DNA of 64,000 nucleotides from Paragorgia papillata (GCA_035771165.1 JAWNZC010000235.1:1-64000); one strand, 5' to 3'. Positions 1 through 11,803 are shown, counted from the first letter of the stretch. Notes: generated by a model from the letters alone, not told the origin. Made by a program: numbers and translations.

Positions 1-2
1 TG

Positions 3-815
3 ATATACGTAGATGAGTACCGTAGGCAAGTCATGCAACATCCGTTTACCTGCATTGTAGCTGGGTGTACTCAGAGCGGTAAGACCGTTTGGGTGAATAC
101 ACTTCTGGAGAACGCAAGAACAACCATAAATCCCCCTCCTGGACGTTTCATATGATGTAATGGGCAGTGGCAACCCATGTATCATGAGATGATCAAAACT
201 ATACTGGGCATTTAGCTTAAAGACTAGTTTCCCGACTCAGGAAAATCTTCCGCATGACAGGAACGGACCGACAGGAAAGTTTCCTTTGTATTAAAGTCAT
301 TAGTTCCGACCGAGAGCTCACAAGACAAAGAAAACTTCCCTGTCCGTCCCGGTCCCGAGGAAGATTTTCCTGAGTGGAAACTAGGCATACCTTCCAACAT
401 AGATAAATATCACTTTTTAGATGTTTCGAAGAGAAACCTTATTGTCCTCGATGATCTTATGGATCAATCAGGGGGAGATAAACGTATTGCTAGTTTATTT
501 ACAAGGGTCAGCCATCATCGGAAGCTCTCCGTGATCTATATTTATACATTGTTCGGAATATATTTCACCAAGGAAAGGAAACCAGAAACATCTGTCTTAC
601 CGCACACTATATCGTACTCTTCAAGTCTCCGAGGGATACGCAGCAAATTTCTATCTTGGCATGAACCCTGGACATGTCCAGCAATTTATGAAGAGCTGCG
701 AGGAAGCCACAAGTCGCCCTCATGGATATGGCTTATGCTTGATCTAAAGCCGGCTACGGATGACCAACATCGTCTCAAGACCAATGTTTTTTACCTGAAG
801 AAAATAGCTCCGTCC
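3..815 (+). pseudogene. Polinton-like packaging ATPase, decayed copy 1
   Basis: FtsK/HerA-type ATPase of the kind that packages DNA in Polintons and adintoviruses. Seen: a P-loop GCTQSGKT at about 62-88 after the family-typical HPFTC stretch, a proline run (NPPPG), and after a gap a Walker B strand LIVLDDL at about 440-460 followed by a C-terminal half ending near 815. The frame is broken: a TGA near 153, a shift just after it, a 161-bp MITE at 224-384, and more shifts after 540. It resembles the minus-strand ATPase at 52818-53458 in layout but differs clearly in sequence, so it comes from another Polinton lineage. The 5' end lies at or before the window edge. Family assignment is by motif; non-function is plain from the breaks. 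Confidence 0.72.
224..384. mobile_element. MITE inserted in the ATPase remnant
   Basis: A 161-bp block bounded by inverted repeats CTAGTTTCC..ACTCAGGAAAATC (left 224-251, right 358-384 in reverse). It splits the ATPase reading between the P-loop part and the Walker B part, and the protein similarity resumes right after it. Superfamily is not decidable from the ends; no clear target duplication beyond a shared CTAG. Confidence 0.65.
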
Positions 816-879
816 TGGAGCAGAACATAAGCAGATATATTCAAAAGAAATCGTATCAGCAACCTCCAATCGTCAACGC

Positions 880-1335
880 TATGTACAGGCAGAACAGCTA
901 ACATGCGAGATATTGTACAAACACCACAATTAACACCCGATGAAAAGAACATCCTATATACTCTAATCAACTCGATCGTTTTCTGACATTCCAACAACAG
1001 CTGCAGAACCAGCAGCATCAAGTTCAAACTAATCTTCAAACACAGCTACTAATAAAAGTTATACAAAATGTAACAGAGACCCCACAGAAATGAACCTCAA
1101 CAACCTGAACACCTTCCGTTAGATCCTCCGTCTGGACTTAGTGTACCTAAACCATATTTTCTAACTCCTCCTCCGACTGTTGAATACCCAAAGCGGAAAC
1201 CTTTGCAAAAATGGTTAATTGTTGATTCTGACACAAGTAACAGCGATTCCGGTGAAAACGACTCGGACAACGAAGACGCACATGCATGGAGAAGACCCAT
1301 ACGAAACAGAAGATGATACTGGAGTACAAAACTAT
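880..1335 (+). pseudogene. Decayed coiled-coil/acidic protein gene downstream of ATPase
   Basis: Piecewise coding after the ATPase. One frame gives LTPDEKN at about 927-950, then a glutamine-rich helical stretch (FLTFQQQLQ) to about 1080, then in another frame a proline-rich part (PPSGLSVPKPY) and a serine/aspartate-rich acidic part ending in a basic patch near 1310. At least two frameshifts and a stop separate these. Its position behind the ATPase suggests a structural or accessory gene of the same Polinton copy. No domain recognised. Confidence 0.4.
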
Positions 1336-1355
1336 TACTAAACATCCCTCTCTTA

Positions 1356-1901
1356 GGGGGCGATTACATGGACCGCGCTGGCCTGATTACCCGGGCTGGC
1401 CCGCTTTATATATAAAGCGCATCTTTTTTTTAACATTTCGATTACATGGCAAGCGGGCTAGCCCGTTTTGCCGGGATCCCGGGTTGTCGCAACTGTGCTA
1501 GCGGTTAACCGAGATGAAAATGCCAATACAATCGTTTTCATCCCGGCAAACCGGGCTGAAAAGCTGTTGAACACGCTTCGATATATACGCATTGAAAGGA
1601 ACTGAAATAGAACATCAAAACCTTGTTCGTGTGTTTCGTGACCATAGCGAAGACTTAATAAATTAATTATTCTTCGTGAATTCGTGGGTTAGCTAAGACT
1701 ATAACAATTTTTTTATTAACGGTGGGCTTACAAAATAAATAATAGACTAATTATTAGTGTAAAACGTAACTTTTCCCATATTTACTTGATAATTGCGCAT
1801 TTCGGCCTGAAAGCATCCACGTCAATTCATCCAGTGTTACCGGGCTATCCCGCTCCATGTAATCGTTTCGTAAACTCAGCCCGGACCATGTAATCACCCC
1901 C
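1356..1901. mobile_element. MITE with GGGGGCGATTACATGG ends
   Basis: 546-bp element. The left end GGGGGCGATTACATGG is mirrored by CCATGTAATCACCCCC at the right. The GATTACATGG motif recurs at about 1440 and, inverted, at about 1857, so the ends carry sub-terminal repeats. CCCGGGCTGGCC-type palindromes lie just inside. Flanks are TTAG (left) and TTAA (right), compatible with a decayed TTAA duplication as in piggyBac-like elements, but unproven. No coding. Confidence 0.55.
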
Positions 1902-3680
1902 TTAATACCTTTATGCTGTGTTGATTGTAATAGAATACTTACCACGCAATCCGGTAAAGGACCTGAGTATAAGGTGGGAACACTAGATCTCGAGTTGCGA
2001 TCGTCAATAGTTAACTTGTTCTCAATCGGCTTCCCTTAGTCAACAACAAAAAAAAACCATTTCTTGCATTAATTTGTACTGCAAACTATTCTTTCGTCGA
2101 AAATCCAAAGTCATTTATACTTTTAAGCATGCAGCGGATTGGCAGTCCAATCAGATCGAAAAACGAGCGTGAAGTCAATCCGGACACATGTTTACATGGA
2201 GAATCCGATCTGATTGGAACATTGTTTTTGGTTTTGGAACACTATTTTCTGTGCTACCAACTTCACTCATGCGTATCAAGTTATTTTCAAGTCCAATCGT
2301 GTTTAGATGAATCAGATTGGATTGGATACATTCAAGTCGACCCTTGCTTGAATCTCAAGTCAATCCACTCCACTGGGTGGATTGGCTTCAGCTATCCGTT
2401 TCGCCTTCACCCGCGAAAACTTTCAATCTTCTTCATATAAACACAATTAACAAGGAGAAACAACATGGGAGATTTGATTTGAACACTCAATCCGCTTCAT
2501 GTATTTCAGCTCATAAACTACCTGTTGAAACTGGTCGATACGGAAATGTTTCATACAGTGAAAGATTATGCAAACATTGTGATCTAAATGAGATTGCATG
2601 GGAACGAACAACACCTTTTAATGTCATGCAGAAACACAAAGTTCGCCGATCTTAGAGTTAATTTTATGGAAAGTCTCTGTAAAATAAATAACTCATTTTC
2701 TAAATTTAGCTATCAATACCTTTTTCATGTATGTCATTGCTATGCAAGACAAAACAATTATGACTTTGGTAGCTAAATACTGTTTTAATGTTTTAACAAG
2801 TTTTGAAAGTTTATAGTTGAGCACGTACTCTAGTTTATATGTTATATGTATGTATCTTATATACCAAATCTGGTATTTATGTTGTTTGAATAAAGTGTAA
2901 ACAGAGCCAAAAACCGCCTGGCTGAATTTAGCTTACCAACAATTATCGACAGAAAGAACAAAGGGAGAACAACGCGAACGCAATAAAAGTAATTCAAAGC
3001 CGTCGACATATCCCGTCTTACTGCCGACAAAATTAACGACGGTAAAAGAAGCAATGTCTCATCACTAACATGAACAATTCACTGATTCAGCACTTGTTGA
3101 TATAAGATTAGAAAACGGCAAACGCTGTTAGCAATTTGTACCGCGCGGGTGGCTCGTTAATTAGAAAAGTCGGTCAATCGTGCCTGCGTGGTATAGTTGA
3201 TGTAGACATCTTATTCTGACCGCTCATATAGTCCGATCCGGTAAGCTAGCTGGCACGGTTAGCGAAGTCTGTCTTGTGTTCATATGGAGTTTTCACCCCG
3301 CCTAGCGAGGAGAAATCATGAATAAAATTAGCTTGTTTGATGATTCGTGACAGGAATTAGCCATCAAAGATCACAATTTTGTCGTATTGCACAGGTTTGT
3401 TTGTTTCAAAATCAATCAATCCCTTTGTTATACAATTCGAGATACAATTGTGATTAAAATTATGTGATTATTGTGATTATAAAATTGTGATTATATAAAG
3501 CAAATTTTTATTCTTATTAATGACTTCTTCCCGGTAGACGGGAGAAGTGCTCATATGAGGAAAATTTCATCCCGCTTACAGAGATCTGGGCAATCCTTAT
3601 ATCATACCAGCTAGCTTGAAACCAAAGACATTGTCTTCTACTAGTCCAGGGCATGCTATTTTTCTTGTCTTTGTTATTTA
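1902..3680. other. Non-coding interval with short repeats
   Basis: No gene recognised. 2129-2440 contains several copies, in both orientations, of CCAATCAGAT-type motifs and looks like part of a decayed MITE. 3290-3600 has CCCGCC/CCGGTAGACGGG patches without coding. The short open frames here have no recognisable motif. Confidence 0.5.
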
Positions 3681-3687
3681 GTCAAAT

Positions 3688-4249
3688 CATGGATTGTAAA
3701 AGGACTGGATAGGAAACGAATAGTCATGTGGTGTATTGAGCCTTTTGATTGGTTAAATCGCATTCACTCAGTTTGCAAAATGGTTGAAACCTAGTTGAAA
3801 ATTGTGATGTCACGAATGGCGTGAGTATGCTTGTTTTACTGAGGTTTTTAAGTGAAATTTTCTTCAAATTCTTCATATTCTCACATTAGATGACTATGTT
3901 GACGTTTCAAATGATTTTATCGCCTTACAAACCTGCCTATAAAGCCACAATCGAGTGTTCGAGGTAAACGTTGTTGATCTTTGTTTTGATGTTTTCTGTG
4001 TTGTTTAGTACTTGTTTGCTTGGAATTTGTGATGCATATATTTTAACTAGTAAACCTTGATATTTTCTTTTAAAATGAATAAGAATAGACGGGCATTTTA
4101 TCGTATTGTGGCTTTGTCGTATTATTTTGATTCTAAGTTGTAATCCTAAACTTTGAATATACAAGGGTTTTTTAAGCTTGTTAATTTCAACCAGGTTGTT
4201 ATGCTCACGCCATCATCAAGTTTCCTATCCAGTCTTTTTACTATCCATG
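3688..4249. mobile_element. Foldback-type MITE, copy A
   Basis: 562-bp unit with ends CATGGATWGTAAAARGACT inverted at both sides. A 7-bp direct duplication GTCAAAT flanks it exactly (3681-3687 and 4250-4256). It is non-coding. It matches the unit at 4956-5741 over nearly its whole length in the opposite orientation, so the pair forms a 2-kb inverted repeat with a 0.7-kb spacer. Confidence 0.8.
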
Positions 4250-4440
4250 GTCAAATGAATGCCAGACCAGCAACATGAAAAATTTCATGTGATATCGTGG
4301 GATAATTTTAAATATATACAGGATTTTTGAATTTTTAAAATGTAGGACAAAACTAAAATATCTCAAAAACAAAATGAAATATAAAAGATCTGTAAACTTG
4401 ACGTCTAATATTCTTTAAAATTAAAAAAAGTTTATTTTAA

Positions 4441-4557
4441 CCCTTTAACGGACAGATGACCAGGAGGTCTCCACTTGACGAGTAAAATCGTCTGGCGTTA
4501 GCCAGAGTAAAAGTACAATAAGTTGCCAAATGGCAACCATGCCTGATAAAGGGTTAG
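4441..4557. mobile_element. Small CCCTTTAACGG MITE
   Basis: About 117 bp starting AACCCTTTAACGG and ending ATAAAGGGTT, short imperfect inverted ends, internal GCAACT/GTTGCC pair. No target duplication seen. Tentative. Confidence 0.35.
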
Positions 4558-4662
4558 TGGACATAGTCTTTAGTGGACATATAGCCTTTAGTGGACATAT
4601 AGTCTTTAGTGGACATATAGTCTTTAGTGGACATATAGTCTTTAGTGGACATAGTCTTTAAA
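4555..4662. repeat. 18-bp tandem repeat
   Basis: About six copies of AGTGGACATATAGTCTTT; the first and last copies lack the internal TA. It directly follows the small MITE above. Confidence 0.85.
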
Positions 4663-4955
4663 AAACATTGCATTGCAATATAAATTAAGTTCGTCTAACT
4701 TGAAAGAATTCCTGAAACGGTAAAGACCTTCCCCTTTCCCCTTTTTTTCATTTTCGGGATATTTCAATTTGTTGTTCAATTTGTAAATAAGATGGTCTCC
4801 GACGTCATGCAGGGTAGAGCATTTTCACAGAGCAAACTTAGTTAAGGCAAAGCATAAACCGAAAATAAACATCTTGAAACTAAAAATATGAGCTAAAACA
4901 AGAAAACAAATGAAACGCGTTAACGGTGATATGTATTGCAAAGTCATCGTCAGAC

Positions 4956-5741
4956 CATGGATAGTAAAAAGACTGGATAGGAGACTTGATGGCGTGAGCA
5001 TAACAACCTGGTTGAAATTGACAAGCTTAAAAAACCCTAGTATATTCAAAGTTTAGGATTAATACAACTTAAAATAAAAATCGAACTGCCTATAAATACG
5101 ACAAAGCCACAATAAAGTAAAATTCCCGTCTATTCTTAAGGCCATGTCACACGAGGCAATTTTTATTGAACTTGCAAAGCAATGGCGTTGCATTGCAATA
5201 GTTGCTACGAGACAAGTTGCAGCGTGCAACACTCCACTACAACTTGTTTTGCAACATGCAATATTTTTTCAGCAAAAATCGCATTGCAAGTTGCAAGGAA
5301 AATTGCTTCGTGTGACATGGCCTTTACTCATTCTAAAAGAAAATATCAAGGTTTATACTAGTTAAAATATGCTTCACAAATTCGGAGCAAAACAAAGTAC
5401 TATTTTGGGACGCCAGTTTCTTCAAAACAACACAGGAAACATCAAAACAAAGATCAACAACGTTTTCCTCGAACACTCGATTGTGGCTTAGGCAGGTTTG
5501 TAAGGCGATAAAATCATTTGAAACGTCAATATAGTTATCTGAATGTGAGAATATGAAGAATTTGAAGAAAAGTTCACTTAAAAACCTCAGTAAAACAAGG
5601 ATACTCACGCCATTCGTGACATCACAATTTGTAACTAGGTTTCAACCATTTTGCAAACTGAATGCGATTTAACCAATCAAACGGCTCAAAACACCCCACA
5701 TGACTATTAGTTTCCTGCATCCAGTCCTTTTACAGTGCATG
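4956..5741. mobile_element. Foldback-type MITE, copy B (inverted)
   Basis: 786-bp second copy of the unit at 3688-4249, inverted, with a perfect 7-bp target duplication GTCAGAC (4949-4955 and 5742-5748). It is longer only because a separate 190-bp MITE is inserted at about 5137-5326. The target duplications of the two copies differ, so these are independent insertions rather than one long palindrome. Confidence 0.8.
5137..5326. mobile_element. MITE nested in copy B
   Basis: Ends AAGGCCATGTCACACGA and its inverse, with CAATTTTTA/TTGCAAGTTGCAA sub-repeats inside. Comparison with copy A shows the uninterrupted site; the likely duplication is TA or TTA. Non-coding. Confidence 0.7.
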
Positions 5742-5749
5742 GTCAGACC

Positions 5750-6490
5750 AAGTGACTAGAATCAAATATCTACGTTGAGTTCTATATATACAAAAATGGA
5801 GAAATAGGATACCATCCCACTTGGTCTGAAGATAACTTTGTAATAAAGTCGAAATATCACCGTTTGATTTGTTTTCTTGTTTATTTTCGGTTTGTGCTTT
5901 AAACTCAGTTATATCTCGAAGTTTATTCAACAAATTCACTTAAAACTGTGTACATTAAAACTCCTCGTGACACTGAACGTTTCATGTTGAGCAATCATGG
6001 AGGTTTATATAAGTGGTTATGACGTCAGAGACTCATTTACATGGCAAACAAACTGAAATAACTAAAAAACGAAGAATGATATGAAAAAGTTGTAAAAGAT
6101 CTTCCATTACAATTTCACTAGTTCTTTCAAAATAGACAAATTTAATTTCTATTGCCAATGCCCTTTAATAAAGACAAGATTAATTTTTGCATCATAGAAA
6201 CACAAAAGATGTTGAAGGGGCAAAAAATCTTCTATTCAATTTTGATTTTATCTAGAAGTACTTTCCGTATGAGCGTTCTTATTAAATCAATATCTCATCA
6301 TGTTCCAGAGACATTCAGGTTTTTGTACGATGCAAATGAGATGCCTTATGATGTCATCTACTCCACACTGACCAAACAAACTTCCCCAAATGAGAAATAT
6401 ATCAAGCAATAACTGTGTACATTGCAATGTACCATTACTATACCATTCGTATTAGAACAGCTTCAAAGCTTCAGCACAATGTACCTACCC
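5750..6490. other. Non-coding interval
   Basis: AT-rich sequence with no recognised gene or repeat boundary. The 86-codon open frame at 6152-6412 has no recognisable motif. Confidence 0.5.
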
Positions 6491-7000
6491 TATTATAGGA
6501 AATTAACGCTCCATGAAATTAACACGAATTTCCAAAATTCGCGTTAATTTAAGTCGTGTTAATTTTTGCGAGCGTTAATTTCCGCGACTTTAATTAAGTG
6601 GAGCGTTAATTTCCGCGACCTTGATTTCTATTAATATAACCCTAAATTCTGGATCCTGTTCAGATGCTGTAAATAATGCTCGAAGTGACCAGATTTCTCC
6701 TCTTAACCCCTATACATTTAGGTATTAAAGGTTCTCAAGCAACCGCCAGTCTGGTTTTACATGCAGTATACATTTGTTTTGTTCAGGTTTTTTATATTCA
6801 GTGTTAAAATAAAAATATGTTCCTGTTGTCACCACAAACTGCGTTGTGTTAATCGCGTTAATTTCCTTCGTTTTGAAATCTTACATCCTTTTCGCGTTAA
6901 TTTCCTTCATTCGGAAGTTGTTTTAACTTCAAATCGCGTTAATTTAAGCCGCGTTAATTTCAAATACCTTAATTAACCCGAGCGTCAATTTCCTATAATA
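6491..7000. mobile_element. MITE with TATTATAGGAAATT ends
   Basis: About 510 bp with inverted ends TATTATAGGAAATTRACGCTC. Inside are at least eight copies of GCGTTAATTT in tandem-like spacing near both ends, so the sub-terminal regions are built from this decamer. No coding. Confidence 0.68.
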
Positions 7001-7770
7001 ATAATTATTTCCGTAGATATTCCTCCCCCTTTACAGAGGAGTAGAAGACATCATAAGGTATCTTATTTCCATTTTTTAAAAACCAAAATATCTTGGAAAC
7101 ATAAATGAGAAATTGAACAAGCGAAGAAGCTATCCTTCTTTATTTTCAAAACAATTCAAAATAAAATCAAAATTGAGATTTTGGCGTCTTACGAAAGGCT
7201 TTCTTCAAAAAGACCCTTTAAAAAAGACTTTCCAAATCAGGTTAATGTATAATATTTTAAATTAGTAAAGGTAAAATACACTTTTTATATTCAATGCAGA
7301 CAGTTAAAACAACCTTGTATATATAGAATTCATTCTCAAATCGTGCTCAGTATTTATACTAAAAAGATTATCATTATCTTTTTAAAATGTAAGAAGTATT
7401 TTTAAAAAGTATTCAGTCTTGTACGAGTGGTTTCTAAAAACCATCCAGTCGTAATTTACAAATAAAACAAAAGCATAGTGCTGAAGTAGTTTCTAACTGA
7501 CCAAGGGAAGGATTAAGATTCGGTTTAAAATATCATTCGTGTCTTTATAACATTCTGCTAACTTCATTCAGGGTTCTAAAAAGTAAAAGATAACCAATAA
7601 ATTACTTGGCAAAAAATAACAAATATATGATTTAACAATTATTCACCGATATTCACGGAGCCTGAGGTGAATAATTGTTTTAAATACACATTTTCGTACT
7701 TTAGGAACATCATTTTCTTAAATATTGTCTATCGCATTGAGAAATTGACTGGGGGCCATGTTGAATAAAC
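7001..7770. other. Non-coding interval
   Basis: AT-rich. Holds a small hairpin-like motif around 7640-7675 (AATTATTCACC..GGTGAATAATT). Nothing else supported. Confidence 0.45.
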
Positions 7771-7778
7771 GCTGTAGG

Positions 7779-8551
7779 CAGGCGCGCAACTAGAACATTT
7801 CGAGGGCAGGGGTTGAACGCAAAAAAAGGGCAAAGTCGTTCAGTGTTCTAAACAATTTACAGTGCCATAGCAAGGTGTCAAAAATTAGGGGGCAGTAGTT
7901 GCAATTATTGACCGCAACCTCCCCCGGAAATTTTTGAAATCTAGAACCTCGGAAACACCATTTGCAGCAATTTAGCGAACTTTTTCATCTAATTCTACAG
8001 CGAGTATAGTTCAAATTTTACTGTAAAAACGAAGAAATTATCACACCAACATACCCTACAGGTTGCCAAAAATTCAGCTCTATCTCTATGATTGGTTCAG
8101 GGAATTGAAGCCTCGACAGACGACACTTCACAAAAGTGAACATATTTTGGGGGTCCGTTGCTCCGTTTGAGATTTTGAGTCGCTTAATCTTTCAATAATT
8201 AAATACCTATACATTACTAAATAGCTTCTAATTCTTCTAAGATGCCTCTGCCCTCGGACACATCAAAAGTTCGACATTTGGTCTTAGCCTTATTTTGCAC
8301 AAAGTTAAATTCAGGTTATCAAAACAGGCAAAGAACTTCATCTGCGAAAAATTTGGGGCACTGATTTGGGATACTAGATATCTTCGTTATGCTTCTTCGA
8401 GAACACTCAACAGCCACTATTGTATTGCGTACTACACCAGACGATTAATTGTCTGTTTATCTAATGTCTAACCTGGTATTAGAGGTCTCGCAAAAAGGGC
8501 AGGGGTTGCACCCCCCACCCCCCCCCCCCCCCCCCCCTAGTTGCGCCCCTG
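7779..8551. mobile_element. hAT-like non-autonomous element
   Basis: 773 bp with hAT-type ends CAGGCGCGCAACTAG (left) and CTAGTTGCGCCCCTG (right). The flanks share CTGTAGG (7772-7778 and 8552-8558), close to the 8-bp duplication expected for hAT. Near the right end is a pure C run at 8515-8537 that may be length-variable or misassembled. No transposase is visible. Confidence 0.72.
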
Positions 8552-8639
8552 CTGTAGGTGATTATCGAGAACTAGTCCGAAGTAGCTCGACCAATCACCG
8601 CGCGCGATTTTCTATAATCACCTGTGCATTATTTATACA

Positions 8640-8887
8640 CAGCAAAATCCTGATTCTTATTTTAAGAAAAAAAATACTTGTTTTAAGCAAACAATTGCTT
8701 AAAACAAGTAAGATTGTTCTTGTCAGTATAGTAAGAATAATATTCTTACCAAGAATCTTGTCAAGAATCTTGCCAAGAATATTATTCTTACCTAGAATTT
8801 TTCGAGAATAATTTTACTTAAAATAAGAAATAATATTCTTGTGCAATTCTTGTTTCAAGCAAAAAATTACTTGTTTTAAGTAATAGA
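8640..8887. repeat. Palindromic AT-rich block
   Basis: Nested inverted repeats of ACTTGTTTTAAGCAA and AAGAATATTATTCTT, able to fold into hairpins; the block starts and ends with the ACTTGTTTTAAG motif. Non-coding. Confidence 0.55.
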
Positions 8888-9925
8888 CGGCCGGCCAACC
8901 TCGATAAAAGTGTCTCAAAAACACCGTTGATGGCATTTTTTGTTACAAGCAGGCAACCATGCTAAATCGTATCGGATAGTGTATACTTTGAAGGTGAGGG
9001 GTGTTGGCAGCCGTAATTATTGATTTATATACTAAAATTTAGAGCTTTTTGAAAGCACAATGTGATGGATGGGATATCTGTAAAGTGCTGCCTATTTACG
9101 TTCGTGTTTTATTTGAATTAGCTAAATTTAGAATGCTATCCAATCAGCGTGCCTCTAGTTTTGCTTAACCTAATTCGCATAACTCACAATCATAAACAAA
9201 CAAGAAATATGGCGTGAATACACCAAAATATAATACTTCGAAGAAAGGCTACAAAAAGGTAAGCTTGCCAAGAATCAGAAATTTATTTGATCTGGTAGTT
9301 ACAGGAAAGTCTCATATTCGTAAATTACTTCGTTTTATTTTGGTAATTTGCCGATACCGTCATCTATCTACTGTTATAAAGCTGAGCTTTTGTACTACAG
9401 TGTAGTGTTACTTATATTGTTCCTTAGACATTTAACTCACCGGTTCTGGCGGTTCAACAGTGCTGTCTTGTGATACACGAAAGGCAACCGGCCTAGTCAT
9501 CTTGATCAATGTCTAAGCTACATTTCTATGCTGGTTGCCTGCTTGTAACAAAAAGGTTTCAGATTGTTGTGGCTGTTCTTCCAAGTGTTATATTTAGGCG
9601 AATTTGCGCCATGTTTCTTGTTTGTTTATAATTGTGAGCTATGCGAATTAGAATAATCAGAACTTCAGGCACGCTGATTGGATAGCATTCTGAATTTGTA
9701 ATTCAAATAATACACAAACGTAAATAGGCATCGCTTTACAGATATCCCATCCATCACATTGTGCTTTCAAAAAGCTCGAAATTTTAGTATATAAATCAAT
9801 AATCACGACTGCCAACACCCTTCACCTTCAAAGTATACACTATCCGATAGGATGTGGCATGGTTGCCTGCTTGTAACAAAAAATGCCATCAAAAGTAATA
9901 TTTTGAAGCTTTGGCCGGCCCTCTA
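8888..9925. mobile_element. Foldback element with GGCCGGCC ends
   Basis: Two inverted arms of about 330 bp (8888-9215 and 9600-9925) around a 380-bp centre. Each arm begins with GGCCGGCC and contains the sequence TGGATGGGATATCTGTAAAG in the left arm and its inverse in the right. GTTGCCTGCTTGTAACAAAA occurs in both arms and once more in the centre at about 9530. No coding. Confidence 0.78.
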
Positions 9926-10450
9926 ACCCGTAATATAATAATATTGACGGGTTGTTATTCTGGAGCAATCTTGAAACTTAACCAACATATCATCGCAAAC
10001 TCACCACAAACAACCCAGGCAAGTGTATTTTGTTTATTTCAGTGCGTCAAGGTTATTTTGAGCTAATTTAGCATGTTGGATTTCTCGTAGAGACAATAAA
10101 TTGTGTTGACTTGTACAACGGCTTATTTAATGAATTCAGTTCATTCAAATATATAAGCTCACGTACATAGACCGGAAGCCCGATGGTCAATCTGGCGGGA
10201 AAACTTTCCAAATATATTGGAATATTTTCTCACGTGATTCCAGCCTTTGCCAGGGCGTTTGATCGGCCTGCTCGCTTCCTTCCTCAAACGCCCTGGGGAC
10301 GAGGTTGATGAATTACAACAATATTTTAGGAACACTTCTATATTACCACGACAGTAATAAGTGTTTGACTTTTCCGTAATAAATGTTCGCTTTTGTTTTC
10401 AAGTTTGACTAGTTCCTTATTCAAACAAATCCTGGCATTGTGGAAACCTA
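9926..10450. other. Non-coding interval
   Basis: No gene recognised. Two short related CCCTGG-type patches at about 10250-10300. It borders the FERM-like exon. Confidence 0.4.
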
Positions 10451-10451
10451 C

Positions 10452-10542
10452 CAAAGCTAAGTGACGATGAACACCATACATTATTGGTAACTTCCGGACG
10501 TTGTCAAGAAAATTGAGTTCCGCTCGTTCGGGAGTCATTCCT
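10452..10542 (-). CDS. Isolated FERM-domain exon (protein 4.1-like)
   Basis: A 91-bp minus-strand stretch bounded by an acceptor (AATATTTGTAG) and a donor (GTAGGT). It encodes RGMTPERAELNFLDNVRK followed by MYGVHRH, which matches the conserved RGMTP..A...FL...KL.MYGV pattern in the FERM F2 lobe of the band 4.1 family as I know it. No neighbouring FERM exons were found within several kilobases on the same strand. It may be one exon of a host gene with large introns, or a lone fragment carried by a mobile element. Similarity is by eye. Confidence 0.45.
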
Positions 10543-10766
10543 CTACAAATATTAAAAAAAAAAAAATCATGTTTATTATTTATTGCTGCATGAGCTTCCG
10601 ATTTGTTGAATCAGACCTTCATCAGAGCAACGTTGACGGCAATAAACAAAACCGATCAACAAGAATCACGCGAGAACACAATGGCGTCTAGTCACCACAG
10701 GTCGTGTTACTACTGTACAGGTTTTAGCTTATTACAATTTTTCACCATGCAAACATTCGAGCAATT

Positions 10767-11266
10767 GCGGTGCCCTGAAAAGTTAGCTTGCGGGCGCAGC
10801 TGACTTTCAGGCAGCTTTATATTTTATCTGCGATGTTCGTGCGGAATCAATAGCAAGCGTCATTTTTGGCGCTTGTTTGGGGGGAATCAATAGCAAGCGA
10901 CATTTTTGGCGTTTGTTCGTGCGGAATCAATAGCAAGCGACGTTTTTGGCGTTTGTTTGTGTGGAATCAATAGCAAGCGACATTTTCGACGTTTGTTCGT
11001 GCGGAATCAATAGCAAGCGATATTTTTTGCGTTTGTTCGTGCGGAATCAATAGCAAGCGACATTTTTGGCGTTAGTTTGTGCGGAAACAATAGCGACATT
11101 TTTGGCGTTTGTTGTGCGGAATCAATAGCAAGCGACATTTTTGGCGTTTGTTTGTGCGGAATCAATAGCAAGCGACATTTTTGGAGTTAGTTCGCGCGGA
11201 ATCAATAGCAAGCGACATTTTTGGCGTTTGTTTGTGCGGAATCAATAGCAAGCGACAGGGCACCGC
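10767..11266. repeat. 40-bp minisatellite bounded by inverted GCGGTGCCCTG
   Basis: About ten and a half copies of a 40-bp unit (GTTCGTGCGGAATCAATAGC then AAGCGACATTTTTGGCGTTT) run from 10835 to 11257. The block is flanked by GCGGTGCCCTG at 10767-10777 and its perfect inverse at 11256-11266, so the array is the interior of a small TIR-bounded element. Copies differ by single substitutions and one short deletion. Confidence 0.85.
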
Positions 11267-11803
11267 TCTTTAGTACTGTGTCTGGTTAATATTCTAACTC
11301 CACTCTACAAATTCAACTAAAAAATGTTTGACATAATTTAAAAACTCGCACATTCCGGTTTGGCCCAAGTTTAATTACGTACTGGAGTCATTGTTGAAAC
11401 ACAACAAATTGCACTTTTAAAGTTCTTATCAAACAAAAATTTGACGATTGAACCACAACACTTTAATAAAAAAAAATACCGCACAAATTCATGGGAGGCG
11501 GAGAAACTGTTTGGCTTAGCTTTGATAACAATAAGAAGGCTCTGTATGTTCAGCACAAAGTGTCTATAAAATGAAAAATTCATTGGCATTTTTGTGTAAA
11601 TACGCAAATTAAGAGCATGGTAGGAGCATTCAACGAAAATTTCAAAGGAAATAGAGATTACTTCATGGTTGGTGAGCGCGTACGATTTTTATTCACTAGT
11701 GGATTATTACAAGCGAACGAGTGAGCGCAGCGAACGAGTGAGCTTATAATAATCCACGAGTGAATAAAAATCGTATTCGCGAACCAACCATGATGTAATT
11801 TGT
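11267..11803. other. Non-coding interval with hairpin
   Basis: No gene. 11680-11785 can fold: CGATTTTTATTCACTAGTGG pairs with a near-perfect inverse at about 11750-11775. Related CACTAGT motifs recur at 12190-12260 within the neighbouring MITE, so this may be part of the same composite. Confidence 0.45.

Noticed and set aside
3688..5741. A single giant palindromic element
   Set aside because: Each half has its own terminal repeats and its own, different target duplication.
10767..11266. CRISPR-like array
   Set aside because: Units are contiguous 40-bp copies without unique spacers, in a eukaryotic genome.
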